DNA from: Globobulimina sp.
Taxonomy: Eukaryota > Foraminifera > Rotaliida
Length of the DNA: 9,781 nt
Reading direction: 5' to 3'
Assembly (NCBI GenBank): GCA_003354225.1
Contig: PIVH01000034.1
Location: 1-9,781, forward strand
Both the position numbers and the translations under genes were made by a program. Under the pieces are notes generated by a model. It was given only the letters and a program-made list of their open reading frames with translations. It had not been told where the DNA came from and did not search any database. Below are positions 1 to 8,100 of the stretch, piece by piece (positions within the stretch are counted from its first letter, which is position 1; each line of letters begins with the position of its first letter).

Positions 1-3000
1 TCAACAGACCATTGCAAATATGATTCGCGTGTCTGACCACTTTTCGATGATGATAATTCATTAATTTTTTTATATTTGTATTTATTCCGTAAATCTTTTT
101 TTAATTCAAATAATTTTAATGTCGATTCCGAAGCTCTTTCAATTGGTTTATTCTTATTAAAATCATTAAATACATTTAAATTTTGATTAATTGTTTGTGC
201 TTTATCTTTAACAAAAGATTTTATTCCATTTTCTTGCAATGTTTGTGTAAATGTACAATAATTATTTGCATTCTGTGCTCTTTTCAATCTCCATTTATCC
301 AATTCTTCTCGCTTTCTTTTAATTTCTTGTTTTTGTCTTTTTTTATATGGTTTCCAACATTGTTGATATATAAAATACACTGTCAATAAAATAAAATCAG
401 CAAAGGCGCTGATAACACCCCAGGAAACAATTGAAAAAACAAAATGATTGTTCGAAGAGATTGAAAAACGATCAATTAATAATCCCGTACATAACGATAT
501 TATCACCAAAGCAAAGAAAAATGCTAAATTATACTGTTGCAATATATGCTGTTTTAATTGTTCAACTTGTAACAATTTATTTGAATTTTTAAATGCATCA
601 AACGGTCTTCGATCGATTTCATTATCAAACTGTTTCTCAATTAATGAGCAATAATATGCCAAAAATCTGTATTGTTTTCTGGCTTCTTTATGCCGAATAC
701 TTTTATTTGAACATATACATTTGCATTAATTCAGATTATGCATAAACACACCTAATCATTTTGTATTCAATCAGCAAATATGGCAAATTGTAATGAAATT
801 GAATAAAAAAACCCAAAACAATCACCAATAAAATAACAAATGACGAATGATATGCTTTGTGGGTAAAATAAAATAATATACAAGTGATAGATATTCCTAA
901 TTCAGAGATAATTAATAATGTTTTACAATAATTGATACTCAAAACCTTATCGATAATAAACATTTGGATCAATAAAGAACCAAAAACTGTAAATAACATT
1001 ATCAGACAAGCGTGTCTTATCTCGTTCATCAATTCATTCTGCTCGGAATGTGTCAATGCATCGCAATTATTATCTTCTATAACATGATAAATATGTTCTG
1101 CGGATAGTTCCTGTCCTGCAAAAATTGTGAAAAAATATAAAAAACTTATCACACACAGCCAACCAAAGAAATATATCCACCAAAATAATACCAATTCGAA
1201 TGGCATTTTCATACTCAATCCATTTTCATCTGATTCCAATCCAAATAATACATTTTTTTCATTTTGCGTTGTCACCGATATCATATTCCACGCATTTATC
1301 TGGTTTCTAATTTTTTCATTGTTTTTACAAACCTCATCGTCTCTTAGTTTCTGACTCAAATGCCAATCCATATAAATCTTCACCGATTCTTGATGTAATT
1401 GAATACCATCAATCAGGAAATAGCAACATTTTGTTCTGGGATTGATGTTACACATTCTAGTTAAGTCAAACGACAGTTTTGTTTGCACTGTCGGAACTAA
1501 GCAATCCATGGCCAACGATTTTGTTTGCTGACAGCTTGGATTTAACATTAAGGCGCTATGTTGGCTTAATATACTCATTGGTAACACTGATATATTAAAA
1601 TTATAATTTAAGGGACAATTTGCATTTCGAACTTTTTTTTTGTTAATTTTCTGTTTCCTCGTCCTGGCTAAGGACGCCTTGAACTTATAAAAATTTTTCT
1701 TTTTTTTTTTGATTTTTTTCATTGCATAAGCATGGACATAGATGGTGAAGAAAGTGACAATCAATAAGCCAACCACAGTTATAACACACGTGAAGGTAAA
1801 ACATACGTCAATGTGACCATATTTGTGCGAGAACACTCGTATATTTCGCACAAACGCAAAAGATAACCAATCAATCGAAGCAAAGGAATATCCCAAACAT
1901 CGACCAATTATTTGATAGATTGATATCGATCTTTGCGAATATTTCAAATAATAATTGTATTCATCGATATCATAAATCTGTGTCGCTAATGCATCAAACG
2001 AAGATATATAATTTTTCTCTGCTTTTTTGCTCAGATATTGTCTGCTTGCATCGTTATAATAACTTTCTATAGTTTTTTTGCGTAAACTAAAAAACTTTTT
2101 GCTGGATATTTTGGCCATGGCGTCGTTCATAATCAATCTTAACGGAATCAGTAAATATCCCAATGATAAGTTCATGATTGTATAACCTATAAATTGTAAT
2201 CAGCAGATATGTTCACATTTTTTTTATAGCACACAACACATATTTTATATATGTACGTAGTGTGAATCTATAAACAAATCAACAAACCAAGAATAGAGAC
2301 AATGATTCGGAAGGGAAGGATGGGGCATTTGTGAAATTTGCCAGCTGGCAAATCCTGTTTATGATGCTGCGGGAAATGATACTCGCTGTGGTCAAAAAAA
2401 TTTAATTGCACTGCAATGACATTAGAATGAGGAACAATGATAAAGCCGACAAGAAATAAAATAGCAAATATAAGCAGCACCAATTGGGCATAGTAATATT
2501 GGTGGTGTTTATAGATAAATTTATTGACGGCACTATAGACTAAGGGTTGCAGCCAGGAGTCGAATATTGGAATGAAAAAAAGTATCCATGAGATGCAATA
2601 ATACGGAGTGTTGGAAAGAAATAAGTACGGAATAATTAAGCATTCGACAATGGTCCAACCAAACTCTACTATGCATATACCACAACATGCGGATTGAATC
2701 ACCATTCGCGTCCACCAGTGGTGTTTGGTAATACGTGATGGTTTTTGTAAGTCGTCATCAGACGTTGATGGTGTATGAGAATCGTTATATTCATCACTAT
2801 GTTCATAACCGTCAATGCTTTTTTGTTTTAAGCCTATGAGCGAGTGGGAGGCGGAAGGGAGCGGTCCAATATAATGCGAGTGTGTGTTATTCCGATCTTG
2901 TTTTTTATGTTTTTGTTGCGTGGCTTTTTTGGCAGGTTTGAAAGCGAAATGTTTATCAATATGAGTGTTTGGTATGTTGTTTGATAAAAGGTATGATTTG

Positions 3001-3760
3001 ATACCAGAAGATGTCGTCGATGATACACTCAATTCTGATGAATCATAAATGTCTGCAGACAGCCTAAGCGCGTCTGTTGTGTCATTAGTAGTGGTGATTA
3101 CAATTGTTTGTGGTTTTGAGTTTTTGCAGTGCGTGGAATACATGATTTTTGGGTGATGGTTTAACCTGTTTTTAATTTGTAAAACACTCGTGTTTGAAGC
3201 GCAAGGTACGTTATGGGACAATGTTATCTCATTCTGAAAATAGAGATAGGTTCTAGAATCCACAAATGTAATTTCGTTTTATATTCATCCAAACTTAAAC
3301 CATTCAAACTTGTAATCCTTAGGTTTATTACCTCAACAAATGGTGCCAATACTTTGACAAAAGAAGGATCCATTTTGGAGATTGTAGATAAATCATATGT
3401 GTCATCGGTTAGTTTTGCTTTATACGCTACGAATGAGTATAGTAATCGCAATATTTTCTTTTTCCAAATATATTGTCCAATTGCATGATGCGTCCAGATT
3501 TGCTGTTTGTGTCTCCATGCTAAGGTATCTATCAATTTACTGATCATTTGTATGGTAATAAATTCTCCATTATTCAACATCCATATTTGAGATAACTTAT
3601 CTTTATTTGATGAATTCAAACGATAAAAATGAAAACACACAACAACAATCGACGTTGGTATTCTTTGCGGACTAATCTGTACTTGCATACGTATATATCC
3701 TTCAACTAACAGCAAATACCATTGTGGCACATTTTGAAGACGTCTGAGTGTGGAAGACAT
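1..3760 (-). CDS. Very large polytopic membrane protein, unrecognised family, four inferred exons, 3' end outside window
   Basis: Inferred exons are 3760-3332, 3233-2276, 2186-752 and 699 to beyond 1. The joins are phase 0, 1 and 2 and give at least 1173 residues without a stop. Residues 1-143 are soluble; around residues 20-45 lies a GYIR segment followed by IPTSI and an aromatic stretch. Residues 144-315 are low-complexity Ser/Thr/His/Asn. Hydrophobic helices fall near 320-349, 354-379, 390-411, 447-475, 588-616, 793-819, 854-874, 883-904, 910-934, 998-1017 and 1027-1052. A lysine-rich stretch (about 618-648) follows the fifth helix and opens a Cys-containing loop of some 175 residues. After the last helix comes a charged, probably coiled-coil segment (about 1054-1090), then an Asn/Lys-rich tail. 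The fourth helix spans the second intron, which is my main reason for one gene rather than two (3760-2268 and 2175 onward). I do not recognise the family; a transporter, channel or receptor are all possible. Confidence 0.6.
700..751 (-). other. Inferred intron 3 of the large minus-strand gene (52 nt)
   Basis: The donor is ATTAG|GTGTGT at 751 (phase 2) and the acceptor AAATAAAAG ends at 700. The join makes a Ser codon, and the frame then stays open to base 1 for 232 codons with two further membrane helices. The in-frame TAA at 736-738 lies inside the interval. The acceptor lacks a pyrimidine tract. Confidence 0.65.
2187..2275 (-). other. Inferred intron 2 of the large minus-strand gene (89 nt)
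   Basis: The donor is T|GTTTAT at 2275 (phase 1). The acceptor is CAATTTATAG ending at 2187, with a branch-like CTGAT a little upstream. Removal fuses a 14-residue hydrophobic stub to a hydrophobic start and makes one complete membrane helix. A second phase-1 donor, G|GTTTGT at 2287, also fits. The alternative reading is two genes 92 bp apart, with a stop at 2268-2270 and an ATG at 2175. Confidence 0.55.
3234..3331 (-). other. Inferred intron 1 of the large minus-strand gene (98 nt)
   Basis: On the minus strand the upstream frame reads GAG|GTAATA at 3331. The acceptor is a pyrimidine-rich CTATTTTCAG ending at 3234. Both sides are phase 0, so removal joins the 5' soluble exon to the frame that runs on to 2268. 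Without removal the upstream frame stops at 3224. A phase-0 GTATTG at 3352 is an alternative donor. Confidence 0.65.
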
Positions 3761-3809
3761 TGTGTTTATTAAAGTAAAGCAACCGAAAACTTGTTAGAAA
3801 AACGCACAA
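3761..3809. promoter_or_regulatory. Short divergent intergenic region between two membrane-protein genes
   Basis: Only 49 bp separate the minus-strand ATG (3758-3760) from the plus-strand ATG at 3810. It must hold both 5' leaders and initiation sites, or the leaders overlap the opposite gene. I see no TATA box or other clear motif. The function is inferred from position alone. Confidence 0.4.
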
Positions 3810-5011
3810 ATGAGAAGTACCATGGATGCAAAACACAATCCTTTACTCATAGCGTTAGATAAAAATGGAGATGATTCAGCATTACTGGTAAATGGTAGCT
3901 ACCCTTCGCGACATCCACTAGGTATCATAGATCGGTCTGGTGCTGTTCCGAACAGATCACCACGTTCATCCTCCCCACATTCGCCTCAATCACCCATGGA
4001 CCCAAAACAACAAATATCACTGAATATTAATGATAAATCAACTCGTTTAACATTATGGGCAATAATAATTCTAATCGTGTCCATTGCAGAAATAAATTTC
4101 ACTCTCTCGATGAGAATATATTACCGGACATATAAACAACAATTTGACTCAAATATCGATCCAAATCCATACCAACGGACCCCATTTTATGATATTTTAT
4201 CCGTACTTTCCAACTCAATTTTATTTCTTGCGTCAACCATAATGTTATTAGACAGCCATAAATCAATGCTATCAAAACTCATAACATCCACAATGTTTCT
4301 CATTGCTGCTTTGTTCCATTTATTGCATTGTATATGGGGTATGTTGTACATATTTTATGCACACAAATCCGTACAATCCGTGCAAATGATGCTGCAAAAC
4401 ACAAACATACCACGTACACAGGAATGCGTTTGTATTGCATTGACGATGCAGACAAACCGAGCATAAACAATGATAATGCATTTTGCCGATTAAGTTTTGT
4501 GGGCTCTGACTTATATTTACAAGTATTTTTACTATTTTATTGCATGGATATACTGAAATCATATGGCGATCATATCCGATGTCGCGTATTTATGCATTCC
4601 TTGTTGCTGTGTTGTGTGAGCTTTATCAATGCAGGTAATACGTATCACGATGATGCGGAATTTAAGAAAGACGCTGCATTGATATTTGCATCCACTGTGG
4701 TTGCATCTGGATATTTGATAATTGCATTGATTTCGACCTTCATCTTTGGTACAATGTGCTTAGTTTGTTGCAGTTACTGGTTGACAATGAGCGAAACCAA
4801 TGATGGCTATTCATGTAACTCTTCACCTATCATTCGGAAAACAGTTGGATTTATGTTGTTGTGTGCTATTGGTTTGGTGCTAACGTCGCCATATATTTAT
4901 ATATTTGTTACTGGCGCTGTTGATGAAATTGGGACGCCAGCAATACATTCATTGTCTTATTATATTCTTGGTTTGATTTTGTTTGTTTATGACCTGCAAT
5001 ATGTTAAATAA
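3810..5011 (+). CDS. Polytopic (7-8 helix) membrane protein, unrecognised
   Basis: Exons 3810-4338 and 4422-5011 join in phase 1 and encode 372 residues, ending in TAA. The first ~75 residues are polar and Ser/Pro-rich, a likely cytosolic tail. Hydrophobic helices lie near 81-101, 127-147, 154-176, 206-222, 231-248, 261-296 (long), 317-341 and 350-368. Two cysteines (182 and 198) in the loop after the third helix could form a disulfide. The layout resembles a seven-helix receptor, but I see no diagnostic GPCR motif such as DRY or NPxxY, so no function is assigned. The ATG at 3822 (ACCATGG) is in a stronger initiation context than the one at 3810 and may be the true start. A possible 36-nt stop-free intron (GTAATA...AAG) from 4635 cannot be excluded. 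Confidence 0.7.
4339..4421 (+). other. Inferred intron of the 7-8 helix protein gene (83 nt)
   Basis: The donor GGG|GTATGT is near-ideal and the acceptor is CGTACACAG. Both are phase 1, so the join makes a Gly codon and restores the frame that ends at 5011. Unspliced, the upstream frame stops at 4466 in the middle of the membrane domain. Confidence 0.75.
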
Positions 5012-5022
5012 TGCAGGTCATA
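4988..5022 (+). repeat. 11-bp perfect inverted repeat enclosing the stop codon
   Basis: The arms TATGACCTGCA (4988-4998) and TGCAGGTCATA (5012-5022) are exact reverse complements around a 13-nt AT-rich loop. The loop contains the final codons and the TAA stop (5009-5011). It could fold in mRNA as a 3' processing or stability element, or bind a dimeric protein on DNA. No function is known. Confidence 0.75.
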
Positions 5023-5140
5023 TAAAAACATTTGTTATCATTCATTTAATTTTAGTTTTGTGTTTTTCTCATTTAATTTATCATCAAACTATCATCTCGT
5101 TCTTCAAAAATAAAAAAACTGAAAGGCTGGGAACTGAGTG
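5023..5140 (+). promoter_or_regulatory. Intergenic region upstream of the TRP channel gene
   Basis: This AT-rich 118-bp spacer lies between the hairpin after the upstream gene and the channel ATG. It must hold the 3' end signal of one gene and the promoter of the next. A TATAAAAA string at 5021-5028 could serve either role. Nothing else is distinctive. Confidence 0.3.
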
Positions 5141-8100
5141 ATGGCAGACTCAGGTTTATTTATAGAATTATCACCTCAGCCTCCATCTGAATTACAAGTA
5201 TCAAAATCAGTGATTCAAAGTTCATATACAATAAAACAACTACACGATCTCTTGAATGGATTTATTGAGAATCCGGTCATTTCTAATATTAAATGTACAG
5301 ACAGCTCAAATATCGTCGACGAAAAAACAATATTAGACTGTATTGACGAATGCATTGACTGTATTGATACCGCATGGAATGATAAAACTATTTTAAACAA
5401 AACAACGAATGATGTTAAAAATTTATTATCTAAAAATGTAAAATTAGCCTACAATGCATCACATTACAACGACGGACATGATATCATTTATGATGAACTG
5501 CTCGCTATGGCTTTGAAAACAAAAGAAATGAATTTCGTGATCCAAAAACAACAAATGATATATATCCCAGTTTAGTACTCCATATATCACAAACATATAT
5601 ATGTACAGTCAAGTACTTCAAACATACAATGCGTAGGAAAATTGGCAGGAAGAAAAAGTAGAACAAGTAAGAAATAATTTAACTTTTAACACTGACTATA
5701 AAACAGAGCATGATGCCTCAACTCGTGATATGAGCGAGAATGTATATAACTACATTTTGCGTGATAAAGAAATGAAAAATCAAACTCAATTATCTCGACA
5801 TGCCACAATTCTTTCTGATACAACCAAGTTTGATGGTAGATATGTTTCTATTTTTCATTATTTCAGTTTTGTTTTATTTGCAATGCAGTCCGTGCAGCGA
5901 TTATAGGCACCGTGAGACGCGCAGTTAAGTTGGGTACCGCCGCCAGCATTGCACTGAGTGATGAAAAGGAAACGGACATTGAATTAACTGCAGCTAAACC
6001 TAAACCGAACTCGTTTGATTCTGCGCACAATGCAGAGATTGTAATATGTGCAGGTTGCCGACAGACATTTAATAGGAACCACGGCCGATATAAAGAGACG
6101 GCGGTTTATGTGCGGGCTGATATAATGCACAATGATGAATGGTTTTGTTTTCATGATCCATACTGTGTCACATTGCGAAGGTTGAAGGTAAGTATTCGCA
6201 GATATGTGTTGCATGAGACCTTGCAAAGAAATAACGAGAAAGATGCGGTGCGCACAGTGTACAATTATGTTACTGATTTGTTGCAGAACTATGATTTGTT
6301 GATCACTGTGGAAAAACACCATCGATTACCCAAACCATTTGGAAATAAAACAACAGCGCAGATCAAACGACAGCTGATTCAATATAATCGAACTCATATC
6401 CACCAACTCCGAATGCGATGGGACAAATCCAACAGAGAACGCATCAAATCCTCAGACTTCCCCAAAGCGATCAAATTTGCAAACACTATGATTTATGGCA
6501 CTTCGTTAGCTACGTTTATTATCCATCAGCTATCCGCTAAACAGTCGGATGCATTGTGGCTAATTTTGGCATTCATCTTACAAAATATGCAAACTACGAC
6601 GGCCATTACGATATTGCAAGAGCACAAAGTGACATTGTTGAAGGTGCAGGATGTCAATAACTTGGATTTAGTGTTGTCGTCGGTGGTGCAATCAGCCACA
6701 TATACTGTTGCCACTGCTCTCTATTTAAGCGCCTACATCAAAAGCGTTGGCCAGCGGGATGTGTCGCGATCAAATCATTGGCAAAAGTTATCAGAGAAAT
6801 ATGTGGGAATTGCCTTGAAATTAGCAAACAGCTTCGAGTCTGACCATTTGTTGTCGTTACTGATGGAATGTCCCACCGATCTCGGCGGACAATCCATATT
6901 TGGCATTTGCATGAAATATGAGATTATAGATTTTCTGGACAATGCGCGGGCACAGCGAGTGTTGGCGCATTTGTGGTCGGAATTCGATTTCTTAAATCCA
7001 CACAAAAACTTCCGTGCCCAAGAAATAGGATTTGTGCAGTTGCTGTCGCGTTTGGTGCACTCTCCGAATAAGTTCTATTATTGCCCGGTGGGGGGCTATT
7101 GGGTGGACGTGGTGCTGTATACGGTGTATGTGTCCATAGTGACTGGCGTGGTCTTTGCGGGCCAGCACGATCTGACCATATTGCCGACCGCGTTGGAGTG
7201 GAGTATGTGGTTCTGCTCTGTGGGCTATTTAGCGGCCGAGATCTCTGAAATGGTATTTCGTGGCAACAGCTATTTCCAACAGGTTGGCAATATGATGGAC
7301 ATTTGGATCATTGCCAACTGGGTCGTCATTGCCGTTGTGCGCTTTAACTGTGTGGGTATTGCGCATATCGACAGTCATTGCAATGGGAGGGACTCCACCG
7401 CCGTGCTGCTGCACATGTTCTTCTTCTGTGTGCAAATTGTCATTCTATGGAGCCGCTTTGCGTTACTCTTCAAGACCTCGCAAACGGGTTAAGTTTGATG
7501 TTGCTATTTTCCATCTAAATTGGTGCCATTTGATGATATATTTAGTTGGGCCGTTTATTGCTATGTTGCCGGGGATGATGCTGGATATTTGCGTGTGGGC
7601 CTTTGTTTTGAGTATCTTTTTTGTGGGATTTGGGTTCGGTGCAAACTTTATCATTGCCGGAGACATTGAGGCATTGCCGGATTACATCTTTGTGTTTGAA
7701 TATGTGTTTATTACATTGATGGGGCAGAGTGATTGGACTTATTTGAAGCCGAATCCTCATTTCAGCCCTCATCGATCTGTTTTGCTGAAAGTGGTGATGT
7801 GGGCATTCGCCGTCATGGGCACTATATTGTTGGTCAATTTGTTGATTGCAATGATGGCTTCGACGTACGAGCATTTGCGCGAAGACAGAACGAAATTTGT
7901 AAACTTCGCGAGAGCTGCACAGATTTATACGTCCGCCTATCGCTATGCAATGATTCCAGCGCCGCTCAACTTATTTGTGTTTGTGTTGGCAGTGTTTTGG
8001 GCCATTTTGGAAGCAGTGGTATTGCTGTGTTCGTGCCGATATTTGAGTATTAATCTGAGGCGGTTCGATGCAGTGAGTGTGGATTTTCATACTGACGCTG

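Noticed and set aside
183-654. Two 68-codon plus-strand open frames (183-389 and 448-654)
   Set aside because: They lie opposite the last exon of the large minus-strand gene, whose frame is open from 699 to 1 and encodes plausible membrane helices. The plus frames are Phe/Cys/Ile-rich, typical of antisense reading.
1127-1354. 75-codon plus-strand open frame
   Set aside because: It is antisense to the long third exon of the minus-strand gene and has no independent support.
2533-3028. Two short minus-strand open frames (2533-2715, 2834-3028)
   Set aside because: They overlap, in another frame, the longer open frame of the same strand that carries the helices and low-complexity region.
3213-3488. 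91-codon plus-strand open frame
   Set aside because: It is antisense to the first exon and first intron of the minus-strand gene.
5836-5866. 31-nt micro-intron ending at TTATTTCAG
   Set aside because: The acceptor looks good, but the phase is wrong: the joined frame meets a stop soon after. Acceptors at 5888-5906 fit.
5984-7005. Several minus-strand open frames of 62-112 codons (5984-6322, 6526-6714, 6775-7005)
   Set aside because: They are antisense to the channel exon that carries the TRPM-like helical repeats.
7488-7492. Alternative (ciliate-like) genetic code reading TAA/TAG as Gln to avoid frame breaks
   Set aside because: The breaks need frame changes, not just stop read-through. At 7488-7545 the family pattern requires removal of 58 nt. 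CAA and CAG are common for Gln, and genes end in TAA.
7229-7874. Minus-strand frames of 67-110 codons (7229-7435, 7463-7666, 7542-7874) and a plus-strand frame at 7733-8053
   Set aside because: They are shadows of the S1-S6 coding region, where the channel motifs fix the true frame.
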